From: DATGUP01 sp035301265
GTDB lineage: Bacteria; Bacillota; Bacilli; Bacillales; Amphibacillaceae
Length of the DNA stretch: 64,000 bases
Direction of reading: 5' to 3'
Assembly: GCA_035301265.1 (NCBI GenBank)
Contig: DATGUP010000007.1
Span: 1-64,000 of the forward strand
Each line of letters begins with the position of its first letter. The stretch's first letter is position 1. Below are positions 45,394-53,690 of the stretch, piece after piece. Under the pieces are notes generated by a model, which saw only the letters and a list, made by a program, of their open reading frames with translations, did not search any database and was not told where the DNA came from. Made by a program: the position numbers and the translations under genes.

Positions 45394-45834
45394 TCATGTG
45401 TACAAACTAATCAACAATCCTTTAATTTCACCGATGACACTTAATAAATCGACTGTCCTTTTTTCTTGATCCAGCAAACTTTCGGTCAACTCGAACAGCT
45501 TTTGATCGACTTCTTTGACAGTAGCTAATTTACGTGAGTGACCAGTCATGCTGAAACTGTGCTCATTTTTTAAATCAAGGCCATTTGACACCGTTTCCTG
45601 CAAAAACTGTTTTATCATTCGCTTAAATTTGGCCAAATCCCGAAATGAGCGGAAGCGGGCTAGTTTTTCACCTTGGATCGTTATATCATCCATCAGGCGT
45701 TGGAGCTCCTGTTGTTTTATTTGTTCGGCATGGGACTGAATCATGCGATCAAAAGACGTTTTTTCACCCGTGAATGGGGGAACATGCCTTGTTTTCGCAT
45801 CGATTTGTGTGCCCATATCTTGATTGATTTTCAT
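45394..45834 (-). CDS. yaaR: YaaR family protein (DUF327)
   Basis: Cytoplasmic helical protein of unknown function, conserved between darA and holB in Bacilli. LQRLMDDITIQGEKLARFRSF and FKRMIKQFLQE are family stretches. About 146 residues; start ATG at 45834. Confidence 0.9.
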   Translation of the reverse strand: MKINQDMGTQIDAKTRHVPPFTGEKTSFDRMIQSHAEQIKQQELQRLMDDITIQGEKLARFRSFRDLAKFKRMIKQFLQETVSNGLDLKNEHSFSMTGHSRKLATVKEVDQKLFELTESLLDQEKRTVDLLSVIGEIKGLLISLYT

Positions 45835-45851
45835 TGCCAAGCCCCCATACT

Positions 45852-46181
45852 TTAAAACTGATAAAACGATTCAATAGGTAAAATAAATACTGTCGCTCCA
45901 CCAACTTCAACGTTGACAGGTCGGGGAATGTAGGAATCCGCATTGCCACCCATCGGGGAGATCGGTGCAACCATTTGTTCACGCTTGGAGCAATTATCGC
46001 GGATGATATTCAACGCCTCATCCACGTACCGGTCTTCACAACCGATCATCAATGTTGTGTTACCTTCCTTTAGAAAGCCGCCGGTTGTTGCTAACTTCGT
46101 CGTTTTAAAGTTTTCTTCGCCAAGCGCATCAACGAGCCGGTTGGAATCTTTATCCTGAACGACGGCAATAATCAGCTTCAC
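45852..46181 (-). CDS. darA: cyclic-di-AMP receptor DarA (YaaQ, PII-like)
   Basis: PII-like trimer that binds c-di-AMP (also called PstA). MKLIIAVVQDKDSNRL, KLATTGGFLKEGNTTLMIG and GGATVFILPIESFYQF are near-identical to the family. 109 residues. The start is a GTG after GGGAGG. Its target is not known. Confidence 0.96.
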   Translation of the reverse strand: MKLIIAVVQDKDSNRLVDALGEENFKTTKLATTGGFLKEGNTTLMIGCEDRYVDEALNIIRDNCSKREQMVAPISPMGGNADSYIPRPVNVEVGGATVFILPIESFYQF

Positions 46182-46203
46182 TGAAAATACCTCCCTTCGA
46201 GCC

Positions 46204-46836
46204 CTATTTGCTCAAAATATGCGTAAGAATACAATCAAATGCAGTACGTGCTACATCATCCGGCGGCTGGTCCGCATCTATCCATTTGATGCGCTCTGGA
46301 AACTGCTGTAACAACATTTGGTAGGCATCGTGGACCCGTTCATGAAAATGAAACGCCTCTAAATCCAAACGATTCCTCTCTCTATCTTTATTCAGAGAAA
46401 TGCGCTGTAATCCCTTCTCGGGTTCAATATCCAAAAATAACGTTAAATCCGGCATTTGATCTTGAATGGCAAATTGATTGATGGCAAGCACCTCATCCAT
46501 TCCCAACTCTCGGCCATAGCCCTGGTAGGCGAGACTCGAGTCGATAAACCGGTCGCACAGAACCATTTTTCCTGCTTTAAGGGCGGGCAAAATTTTCTCA
46601 ACAAGGTGCTGTCGTCGTGCAGCAGCATAAAGCAATGCCTCTGTACGCGCATCCATCGCCGTATACTGTGGATCAAGGATAATATCCCGAATTTTTTCCG
46701 CAATTTCGATGCCACCGGGTTCGCGTGTCACCAACACATCATAACCATGGTCGACAAGCTTCGCTTCGATCATTTCGATGACCGATGACTTGCCCGCGCC
46801 CTCACCGCCCTCGAACGTAATGAAAAAACTAGTCAC
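46204..46836 (-). CDS. tmk: thymidylate kinase
   Basis: Makes dTDP from dTMP. P-loop FEGGEGAGKSS, DR motif CDRFIDSSLAYQGYGR. 210 residues. The start is GTG, 9 bases after AAGGAG. It has a leader of about 250 bases with a strong -10, nested hairpins and a 12-codon reading frame. Confidence 0.97.
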   Translation of the reverse strand: MTSFFITFEGGEGAGKSSVIEMIEAKLVDHGYDVLVTREPGGIEIAEKIRDIILDPQYTAMDARTEALLYAAARRQHLVEKILPALKAGKMVLCDRFIDSSLAYQGYGRELGMDEVLAINQFAIQDQMPDLTLFLDIEPEKGLQRISLNKDRERNRLDLEAFHFHERVHDAYQMLLQQFPERIKWIDADQPPDDVARTAFDCILTHILSK

Positions 46837-46900
46837 ATCGTTTGTCTCCTTTATGTTCCTTCAACATTGCAAAAATATCTTCTGTCTATATCACAATGCA

Positions 46901-46939
46901 CTATATGCGCCCTGTTTGAATTAATCGTGACTTTGTCAT
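46901..46939 (-). CDS. possible 12-codon leader peptide upstream of tmk
   Basis: ATG to TAG, encoding MTKSRLIQTGRI, behind AAAGGTGAT, a better ribosome site than that of tmk. I do not recognise it. It may be a regulatory upstream frame or the remains of a deleted gene. Confidence 0.4.
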   Translation of the reverse strand: MTKSRLIQTGRI

Positions 46940-46946
46940 AATATCA

Positions 46947-47004
46947 CCTTTCAGGATAAATGAAAGGCTGGACGGATACAGGATATTTTTAACCTGCCAG
47001 ACCT
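46947..47004 (-). promoter_or_regulatory. structured tmk leader with mutually exclusive hairpins
   Basis: One hairpin (CCTTTCA/TGAAAGG, 46947-46967) would hide the ribosome site of the 12-codon frame. A second (AGGCTGG/CCAG-CCT with inner CAGG/CCTG, 46965-47004) uses the same three bases AGG, so the two compete. This is the geometry of a switch; no known riboswitch class is recognised. Confidence 0.45.
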
Positions 47005-47097
47005 GTCATCCCTTAAATGAACGCTCATGACTTCTCTCGTTCACTTCCAATTATCAATATCAAACTGCAATACAGATTTATAAAAGTTCTTTTTTTT

Positions 47098-47106
47098 ATT
47101 ATAGCA
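47098..47106 (-). promoter_or_regulatory. extended -10 of the tmk transcript
   Basis: Minus strand TGCTATAAT, a consensus extended -10, though without a good -35. It would give a leader of about 250 bases. The rest of 47104-47350 is A/T-rich and holds no gene. Confidence 0.55.
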
Positions 47107-47352
47107 TGACTCGGTCATTTTTTTAATTTATACCCGTTCTAATCAATTCTTTTTATGTTTCTATTCTAGGGAGAATGGATTGATTTTGGGGAGCAATTAT
47201 CAGGAAATATATCCGTCCCTCCTGTGTAAGCGACACATGCTAAATTAAGGAAATTCTAATTAAAATATAAAAAGTGATTTGAATTGAGGAATTTACAAAT
47301 TATTGAAAATGTTTAATTTAATTTACATTAAAAATTACGGAACTTTTTAACT

Positions 47353-47754
47353 TTAAGAAGCATCGACAAGTGGAAGGAGGATAGTGAAGTATTCGTCAAC
47401 ATCTGTGGAGCTGTTCCACAGGCAAGCGGACAGCGCCACTTCAATATCCAACGCCAAATAGGGATTCGGTTTAAGCTTAAATAAGCGGCATTCCATGATG
47501 ACGCTTGCTTTATCCAAACTTGGCTTCAATTATCCCGTTAAGATCCAGTTTTTCCAGTCGTCTTTGTACCTGTCCCTTTTCTTTTGATGGACGCCTAGGC
47601 GCAGGGCCACTATAATAAATGCCTCTTTCTTTGTAGAACACCCAGTTTTCGTAATAGCGGAAAATCCGATCGGTAAATATTGCTTCCAGACAGTAACCAA
47701 ATCATAGTTTGTATCTTTCAGCGGGATCTTGCAAGTTCGTAGCCTCATTGTAGT
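47353..47754 (-). pseudogene. decayed C-terminal part of an IS5-type DDE transposase
   Basis: Conceptual translation across frames gives NYNEATNLQDPAERYK, then FTDRIFRYYENWVFYKERGI, SGPAPRRPSKEK and IIEAKFG-SKRHHGM, and after a frameshift AKLKPNPYLALDIEVALSA. This matches the C-terminal layout of IS5-group transposases with a DDE domain (tyrosine-rich Y/A-D-IYR-EN-CKE-GI, SGP-GRP, IEGKFG-GKRR). At least three in-frame stops and one frameshift interrupt it. No start, N-terminal half or clear terminal repeats are left. Confidence 0.8.
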
Positions 47755-47943
47755 TGCCTCAGCCGAACTATTTACATCAAGGCATATCCACGGAGCAAAG
47801 CTCATTGATAGATAATGAAAAAGGGCTGTTTGAATTCCCGTTTTATTTTTAAACTGCTTTTTTCTTTTATTCGAAGATAATATTTAGATTGCATTTCATA
47901 ACATGTGTGTAGGCTGCCCCGCAGTGGATTGCCAACCTAAAAA

Positions 47944-47977
47944 AAGCCTTTGCAAGCATTTCATGCAAAGACTTTAC
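47944..47977 (-). terminator. terminator after csfB
   Basis: AAAG-CTTTGCA pairs with TGCAAAG-CTTT, followed on the minus strand by TTTTTTTAG. Confidence 0.9.
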
Positions 47978-47981
47978 CCTG

Positions 47982-48176
47982 TTATGAATATAGTTTCGGT
48001 TGATTCATATTTTTTAATTTATGCAGGTAGTAATTGTACTTCTCTTCTCGAGGCTCGGTATGAATCATGTTTTGCTCACACTCACGACATATAAATAGTT
48101 TGTATAAATGAATACCCTTTTCTTTTTTTTCTTCGCAAATGCCACAGCGTTCCCATTCTAATGATTGATGAACCAT
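47982..48176 (-). CDS. csfB: anti-sigma-G factor CsfB (Gin)
   Basis: Forespore zinc protein that holds sigma-G (and mother-cell sigma-E) inactive until engulfment. Cysteine pairs CGIC and CREC flank KEKGIHLYKLFI, and the C-terminus ends HKLKNMNQPKLYS as in the family. 64 residues. It has a sigma-F-type promoter and its own terminator. In B. subtilis an rrn operon separates it from bofA; here they are adjacent. Confidence 0.93.
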   Translation of the reverse strand: MVHQSLEWERCGICEEKKEKGIHLYKLFICRECEQNMIHTEPREEKYNYYLHKLKNMNQPKLYS

Positions 48177-48198
48177 ATGGTCCCACCTCCGTTAGTCT

Positions 48199-48227
48199 AG
48201 TGTCTCCCAATCTAACGACATATATAC
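48199..48227 (-). promoter_or_regulatory. sigma-F promoter of csfB
   Basis: Minus strand GTATA (48223-48227), 15 bases, GGAGACACT (48199-48207), matching the sigma-F -10 pattern. csfB is a known sigma-F gene. Confidence 0.7.
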
Positions 48228-48302
48228 ATAGATTTTAAGAAATCTTCCGACTGCGGAGAACTCTTATACCGATCACAGAAAGTACGGAGGGACCTGCCAC
48301 GA

Positions 48303-48569
48303 TTATGCCAACAAAAACACTTGGATGGCTGCAAGTGAACCGACCCCGAACAAACCTAAAAAGCCAGAAACAGCAACTGTAAACAAATTGATCGGAATAT
48401 GCAAACCGATCGCACCGGCAAACACATTAAAGAAAAATAGAAACAAAATACCAATGCCAAGTTTAACCGTTCCGTGAGCAATAAAACGCATCGGTTTCAC
48501 CGGTGCCCCAACAAACAGCAATACGACAATCAATGCCACCATAATTGAAATCACCACTGTCGAATGCAC
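48303..48569 (-). CDS. bofA: pro-sigma-K processing inhibitor BofA
   Basis: Membrane protein that with SpoIVFA keeps the protease SpoIVFB silent until late sporulation. Three hydrophobic stretches and the motif VKPMRFIAHGTVKLGIGILFL are typical. About 88 residues with a GTG at 48569, which has AAGGGG 9 bases upstream. It marks the left border of the inserted island. Confidence 0.93.
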   Translation of the reverse strand: MHSTVVISIMVALIVVLLFVGAPVKPMRFIAHGTVKLGIGILFLFFFNVFAGAIGLHIPINLFTVAVSGFLGLFGVGSLAAIQVFLLA

Positions 48570-48578
48570 AGATCTCAA

Positions 48579-49110
48579 CCCCTTTTAAACTTGTCCCTTT
48601 AAAAAGAGTTATATGTCAGAATGACTGGTATCAGAACTCGGAATGGGAAAAATGAATAAACTGCTTAAAATCTAGAATCTCTTTTGCGAGGGGCAAGATG
48701 AATCGCTATGTGAGATTATAAACATTAACTCCAGCAAATTGTTTGAAACAGTTTTACAAAATTTATTTAATTTTCCTCCGAGTCTTTAGACTTATTAGTA
48801 CATCGTTAGCTTTTTGCCGTTAGGATAGGCTTTTTGAACATTTTTCCAAATGTTATTTAACCTATTTATTCTAGTATTGTTTATGTTTTTAGTCCCGAAT
48901 CTATTCGCAATTGATTCTTTTGTGGCATAGACATAGATATATCCACAATGATATTTTTTCTATAGTTAAGAAAGTTGTGAATGAATTATTCTACTCCAAA
49001 TTTTAATCTCTCACCACACAAATCAACGCTACATCAACCTTTTTGTAATCGATTCCAAAGTGATCTGCGTGCGACTCAGCAGCTTTCTAACTCTATTATT
49101 GATTTTTATA
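48579..49110. other. non-coding region between bofA and the nagZ-type gene
   Basis: About 530 A/T-rich bases without a gene. TTGATT (48911-48916), 17 bases, TAGATA (48934-48939) on the plus strand is a possible promoter for the island. I see no recombination site. Confidence 0.4.
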
Positions 49111-49124
49111 AAGGAGGGAATTTA

Positions 49125-51179
49125 TTGAATGCCCGCACCTATGTAAAAACATTAGTGGTATCGCTTGTATTTTTGTTGCTTTTCCCAATGTATGGAATGG
49201 CCGATTCGAACGTATCGGTCAAATCCCAACAAGTAACCAATGACTGGATCCGCAAGAAAATCAAAAGTATGACAACCGAAGAAAAAGTAGGTCAGTTGTT
49301 CATTGTTCATGTATACGGACAAACACCAACAGACCCCGATTACGAAGATCAGAACTTGGAGAACAACCGAGGAGGAAAGCATTTTAAGGAGATAATTGAA
49401 AAATACCACATAGGCGGTGTCATCTATTTTAATTGGACTGACAATATTACCATGCCGCTCGATGCGGATCAAGTTCATTCCTTGTCTAATGGATTGCAAA
49501 ATATTGCTATGGACCAAAATGCGTCGATTCCGCTTTTTATCTCGACAGATCAGGAAGGTGGCATTGTTCAAAGGGTGACAAGCCCTGGGACGGTTTTCCC
49601 GGGAAATATGGCTGTTGGTGCTACGCAGTCAGAGGAATATGCCGCAGCGACTGCTTCAATTATAGGTAAAGAATTAAATAGCCTAGGGATCAACATGGAT
49701 TTTGCACCTGTCGTCGACGTTAATATTAATCCAAAAAATCCGGTCATTGGCGTCCGATCCTTTAGTGAAAGTCCCGACATGGTTTCTCACTTAGGCCTCG
49801 CCCAGATTGAAGCTTTTAAGAAAGAAAATGTCATTGCCTCTGCAAAACATTTCCCCGGACACGGTGATACAGCGACCGATTCCCATTACGGTTTACCGAT
49901 CATTGATCATGACTTGGAAACCTTGCATGAAATTGACTTGAAACCTTTCCAAGCGGCAATTGACGCCGGTATTGATGCAATTATGCCCGGACATATCGTC
50001 GTTCCTGCTCTTGACGATTCCGGTCGACCCGCTACGCTTTCACAGCCGATTCTCACCGACTTACTGCGTGAGGAAATGGGTTTTGATGGTTTAATTATTA
50101 CCGATAGTCTTGGCATGGAGGGTGCAAACGTTGTAGAACCAGAAGAAATTCCAGTCGAAGCTTTCAATGCCGGCGCCGATATTTTGTTAAATCCACCCGA
50201 TGTAGAACTCGCTTACAATAGTATGTTGGAAGCAGTGGAAGACGGCGAAGTAAGCCAAGAACGTCTGGATGCATCCGTTTTTCGTATTTTAAAAGCAAAG
50301 GCTGATAGAGGATTATTCGATGATCCCTATACCGATCCGGATGCAATAGACAAAATTGGTTCGGATGAACACCTACAAACAGCGAAAGAAATCGCAGACA
50401 GAAGCATCACCCTTGTTAAAAATGACAACGGAGTATTACCGCTAGAAAAAAATGAAAAAGTATTCATCACCGGCCCATCGGATGCAAAACCCGAATTACT
50501 CGCTGACCAACTGCATGACAAAGGGATGGACACAAACTACTTGGAAACAAATACAAAGCCGACTGATAAACAAATCGAAGCAGCTGTTCAGAAAGCAAAA
50601 AAAGCAGATTCCGTTATTGTAGTAACCTTTACGGTCAATGAAAACAAAGAACAACAACAACTCGTCGAGGCGATCCGAGAAACCGACATCCCTGTTATAG
50701 TTGGAGCAGTCCAGAATCCGTATGACCTGACAAGCTTTCCAGAAGTCGATGCCTACTTAAACGCATACGGAGATCGTGATATATCGATTAAGGCCCTATC
50801 TAGAGCAATCGTTGGAGATATCAATCCATTCGGAAAGCTGCCTGTAACGATTCCGGACATGTATGACTATGGCCATGGTCTAGATTACGTCGATACGCCG
50901 CTCAGCGCGGAAGGAATGAAAATACTTGTAGACAATCTCAACAACGATGGAGATATTGACAATGGACAAACCTTAGAAGCTTTACGGCTTCATTTAACCG
51001 CCATCAGTCATTATGAAAAACAAGATAAGCCCGACAAAATCATTAAACATATGGAAGGCTTCAAAAAGTTAGTCGATCGCCAAAAAAATGATCAGTCAAT
51101 ATCCAATAAAGTCTATAGCTTTCTGATGACACAAGCCGATCGGTTCATCGAGAAGTGGACCGACGAAACAATTGATTAA
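49125..51179 (+). CDS. nagZ: secreted GH3 beta-N-acetylglucosaminidase (NagZ type) with C-terminal shared module
   Basis: Predicted to remove terminal GlcNAc from peptidoglycan fragments outside the cell. A signal peptide covers about the first 26 residues and ends GMA-DS. The GH3 catalytic barrel follows: FISTDQEGGIVQRV, GVRSFSESP, and the NagZ signature KHFPGHGDTATDSHYGLP with its Asp-His acid-base pair; the nucleophile is the Asp of IITDSLGM. A GH3 C-terminal domain comes next. The last 91 residues (50904-51176) form a helical module with HLTAISHYE, KHMEGFK and EKW, shared with the two hydrolases downstream. I place the start at a TTG (49125) behind AAAGGAGGG; the open frame extends 48 codons upstream without a ribosome site. 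684 residues. Confidence 0.9.
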   Translation: MNARTYVKTLVVSLVFLLLFPMYGMADSNVSVKSQQVTNDWIRKKIKSMTTEEKVGQLFIVHVYGQTPTDPDYEDQNLENNRGGKHFKEIIEKYHIGGVIYFNWTDNITMPLDADQVHSLSNGLQNIAMDQNASIPLFISTDQEGGIVQRVTSPGTVFPGNMAVGATQSEEYAAATASIIGKELNSLGINMDFAPVVDVNINPKNPVIGVRSFSESPDMVSHLGLAQIEAFKKENVIASAKHFPGHGDTATDSHYGLPIIDHDLETLHEIDLKPFQAAIDAGIDAIMPGHIVVPALDDSGRPATLSQPILTDLLREEMGFDGLIITDSLGMEGANVVEPEEIPVEAFNAGADILLNPPDVELAYNSMLEAVEDGEVSQERLDASVFRILKAKADRGLFDDPYTDPDAIDKIGSDEHLQTAKEIADRSITLVKNDNGVLPLEKNEKVFITGPSDAKPELLADQLHDKGMDTNYLETNTKPTDKQIEAAVQKAKKADSVIVVTFTVNENKEQQQLVEAIRETDIPVIVGAVQNPYDLTSFPEVDAYLNAYGDRDISIKALSRAIVGDINPFGKLPVTIPDMYDYGHGLDYVDTPLSAEGMKILVDNLNNDGDIDNGQTLEALRLHLTAISHYEKQDKPDKIIKHMEGFKKLVDRQKNDQSISNKVYSFLMTQADRFIEKWTDETID

Positions 51180-51183
51180 ATTA

Positions 51184-51198
51184 ACCCGTATCCACGGG
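51184..51198 (+). other. small hairpin between nagZ and calY
   Basis: CCCGT and ACGGG around a 4-base loop in the 43-base gap. No T-run; possibly an RNA-processing or stability element. Confidence 0.35.
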
Positions 51199-51222
51199 AA
51201 ATCTTAAGGGGGATTAATAAAA

Positions 51223-51810
51223 ATGAGTTTGAAAAAGCAATTAGCCACGGGCATCATGTCTGCAGCCCTTGGAATATCATTGGTCGGCGGGGGAACTTAC
51301 GCGTACTTTAGCGATAGCGAAACAGTGGAGGGCAGTTTTGCCGCAGGAACACTCGATTTATCAGCTGAACCGTCAACGATCATTGATATTGACAATCTTA
51401 AGCCTGGAGATTCTGTAATTCGAGATTTTGAGTTACAAAATAACGGAACATTGGATATCAAAAAGGTAACATTAAATACCGATTATCATGTTGAAGACGC
51501 TGAAGGTGATAACAACGACGATTTTGGAAAATACATCGAAGTCGAATTTCTCTATAATGCAGATCAATTGAACGATGTTGTTTTTGAAACCACACTGGAC
51601 GAACTTAAAGATATGACCCCGGAAGCAATTGAAGAGGAAGTGTTTGATGAAATCCTCGACGAAGGGGGGTTGAAAGCCGGAGACGAAGACGACATGGTTG
51701 TGAAATTCCATTTTGTAGATAGCGGTGAAGAACAAAACCAATTCCAGGGTGACCAATTAAAATTAGAATGGACCTTTAATGCCGTACAGGAAGATGGTGA
51801 GGAAAAATAG
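51223..51810 (+). CDS. calY: CalY/TasA-family biofilm fibre protein
   Basis: Secreted matrix fibre subunit (camelysin, peptidase family M73 by older naming). The N-terminus KKQLATGIMSAALGISLVG is the atypical signal peptide handled by SipW, with cleavage near GGTYA-YFSD. SFAAGTLDLS, DNLKPGDSVIRDF and FQGDQLKLEWTFNAVQEDGEEK closely follow Bacillus cereus CalY (199 residues; 195 here). The mature protein is strongly acidic. It lies 43 bases after the nagZ-type gene and is followed by a perfect terminator. Confidence 0.94.
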   Translation: MSLKKQLATGIMSAALGISLVGGGTYAYFSDSETVEGSFAAGTLDLSAEPSTIIDIDNLKPGDSVIRDFELQNNGTLDIKKVTLNTDYHVEDAEGDNNDDFGKYIEVEFLYNADQLNDVVFETTLDELKDMTPEAIEEEVFDEILDEGGLKAGDEDDMVVKFHFVDSGEEQNQFQGDQLKLEWTFNAVQEDGEEK

Positions 51811-51817
51811 CATGTCG

Positions 51818-51853
51818 AAACAACGGGACAGAAGCATCTGTCCCGTTGTTTTA
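51818..51853 (+). terminator. terminator after calY
   Basis: A perfect 13-bp stem (AACAACGGGACAG and its complement) with a 6-base loop and TTTT. Only 27 bases separate it from the next start codon, so the downstream gene probably depends on read-through. Confidence 0.9.
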
Positions 51854-51880
51854 CAAATTTAACCGATGGAGGGGTATAAA

Positions 51881-53398
51881 ATGAAAAAATGGTACGTCAT
51901 ACCATTGGCTCTAGTTCTTTTGTTTTCCACAATCCCAACAACAGCTGATGATTCTAATCATACGAAAAAGACTACTCAAAATTCGAAAGAAAACGAGGAA
52001 TTTAAACTTGGAGTTGATGTGCTTCTTGAAGAAAACTTGGATAAGCTTGAAAATAAAAACGTCGGTTTGATCACCAATCCTACAGGTGTTGATCAAGATC
52101 TCAATAGTATTATTGATGTTTTATATGATAACGACGACGTCAATCTTGTTACCTTATTCGGACCTGAACATGGTGTTCGTGGTGAGGCACAAGCAGGTGA
52201 AGGGGTTGACCATTATGAAGATGAAATAACCGGCTTACCTGTTTACAGTCTTTACGGAGACACACGAAAACCAACGCCGGAAATGCTTGAAGATGTCGAC
52301 CTGTTGCTTTTTGATATCCAAGATGTCGGTACCCGATATTACACCTATATCTATACAATGGCTTATGCAATGGAGGCTGCAGGAGAAAATGATATCGAAT
52401 TCATGGTGCTTGATCGCCCCAATCCGATAGGTGGATATGACGTACAAGGACCTGTTCTTGATCCCGATTATTCTTCATTTGTTGGTCTTTATCCAATTCC
52501 TTTACGCCACGGCATGACAGTCGGCGAACTGGCAGAATTTTTTAATAGTGAATTCGATCTCGGAGCATCTCTTACTGTTATAAAAATGAAGGGATGGAAA
52601 CGTTCGATGGATTATGACGATACACCTCTTCATTGGGTACTTCCATCTCCGAATATGCCAACATTAGATACAGCGTTTGTCTATCCAGGAGCAGCTTTAA
52701 TTGAAGGAACGAATGTTTCTGAAGGCCGAGGAACAGCAAAGCCGTTTGAGTTAATTGGTGCACCATTTATTAACGCCAATGACCTTGCTGATAAATTGAA
52801 TGATGCCAAATTACCGGGTGTGATATTCAGAGCTGCCTACTTTACACCAACATTTTCCAAACATGAAGGTGAACTATCCGGTGGCATTCAAATCCACGTC
52901 AATGATAGAGAAAGTTACCAACCTATCAAAACTGGGATTACGATCGTAAAAGCTATTCATGACATGTACCCGGAGGATTTTGAATTTTTGGATGATAATT
53001 TTGATCGTTTAATAGGTAACAGCTGGGTACGCGAGAAAATTGAACAAGGCGAATCCGTCGACGAAATCATCAACAAGTGGGAGAAGGAATTGCAAGACTT
53101 CAAAACATTGCGTCGGGATTACCTTCTTTACACGATCAGCACTGCTGATATAGAAGCACATCTTAGTCAACTCGCCGAAGATGGTGAAATCAAAAATACA
53201 GAGGCCCTCCATGATCTTGAGATTCACCTAACTGCTGTTAGGCACTATGAGGAAGAGCGTTCGTTTGATAAAGCCATCAAGCACATGAAGAATTTTAAAA
53301 TGTTACTCGATCATCAAAAAGAAAACGGCCAAATTTCAGATAAGGCTTATCAAACTCTTATGGATGATACTGAATCCATGATTAAACAGTGGGACTAG
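51881..53398 (+). CDS. namZ: secreted DUF1343 exo-beta-N-acetylmuramidase (NamZ type) with C-terminal shared module
   Basis: Relative of B. subtilis YbbC/NamZ, which releases terminal MurNAc from peptidoglycan fragments. A signal peptide (residues 1-22, ending TTADD) precedes the DUF1343 domain: GVDVLLEE, GLITNPTGVD, LFGPEHGVRGEAQAGE, DIQDVGTRYYTYIYTM, LDRPNPIGG, PSPNMPTLDTAFVYPGA and EGRGTAKPFELIGAPF. The final 86 residues (53138-53395) are the module shared with its neighbours (HLTAVRHYE, KHMKNFK, KQW). ATG at 51881 after GGAGGGG, 505 residues. NagZ and NamZ act in sequence on the GlcNAc-MurNAc chain, so the pairing makes biochemical sense. Confidence 0.9.
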   Translation: MKKWYVIPLALVLLFSTIPTTADDSNHTKKTTQNSKENEEFKLGVDVLLEENLDKLENKNVGLITNPTGVDQDLNSIIDVLYDNDDVNLVTLFGPEHGVRGEAQAGEGVDHYEDEITGLPVYSLYGDTRKPTPEMLEDVDLLLFDIQDVGTRYYTYIYTMAYAMEAAGENDIEFMVLDRPNPIGGYDVQGPVLDPDYSSFVGLYPIPLRHGMTVGELAEFFNSEFDLGASLTVIKMKGWKRSMDYDDTPLHWVLPSPNMPTLDTAFVYPGAALIEGTNVSEGRGTAKPFELIGAPFINANDLADKLNDAKLPGVIFRAAYFTPTFSKHEGELSGGIQIHVNDRESYQPIKTGITIVKAIHDMYPEDFEFLDDNFDRLIGNSWVREKIEQGESVDEIINKWEKELQDFKTLRRDYLLYTISTADIEAHLSQLAEDGEIKNTEALHDLEIHLTAVRHYEEERSFDKAIKHMKNFKMLLDHQKENGQISDKAYQTLMDDTESMIKQWD

Positions 53399-53690
53399 TT
53401 TTCCAAAGTTTACAAACCTTATATACAGAAAGAAATCTATGAAACTGCTTTAGCAAGCGACGATCTATTCGTGCTCTTAAGCTGTATACGTGCGCAAATA
53501 AAGAATAAGCGAATAACCTAGCAAACAGAGGTCGGATTCAGCCGAAGATGCTTTATCAGATACTGACCGTTATTGGAGCGATAACGGAGGACTTTTATAA
53601 CACCTGTGGTTAAGTCAATCTATGCCACAGATGTGCAAATGTTTCAAAATTCTCAAGACATTCAATATATGAGTAATGGAGGGATTCCGT
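53399..53690 (+). other. intergenic region with two hairpins
   Basis: Hairpins CCGTTAT/ATAACGG (53567-53587) and CTGTGG/CCACAG (53604-53630). The first is followed by ACTTTTAT and might be a weak terminator for namZ. No convincing promoter for the next gene. Confidence 0.45.

Noticed and set aside
47530..47805. 91-codon minus-strand open frame
   Set aside because: Homology to a transposase lies in another frame over the same bases; this frame is open by chance.
48570..49124. rRNA operon expected between csfB and bofA in B. subtilis (rrnA)
   Set aside because: csfB and bofA are adjacent here and no rRNA sequence occurs in this area.
48981..49124. 48-codon N-terminal extension of the NagZ-type protein
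   Set aside because: It has no ribosome site and would place residues before a clear signal peptide; the TTG at 49125 has AAAGGAGGG.
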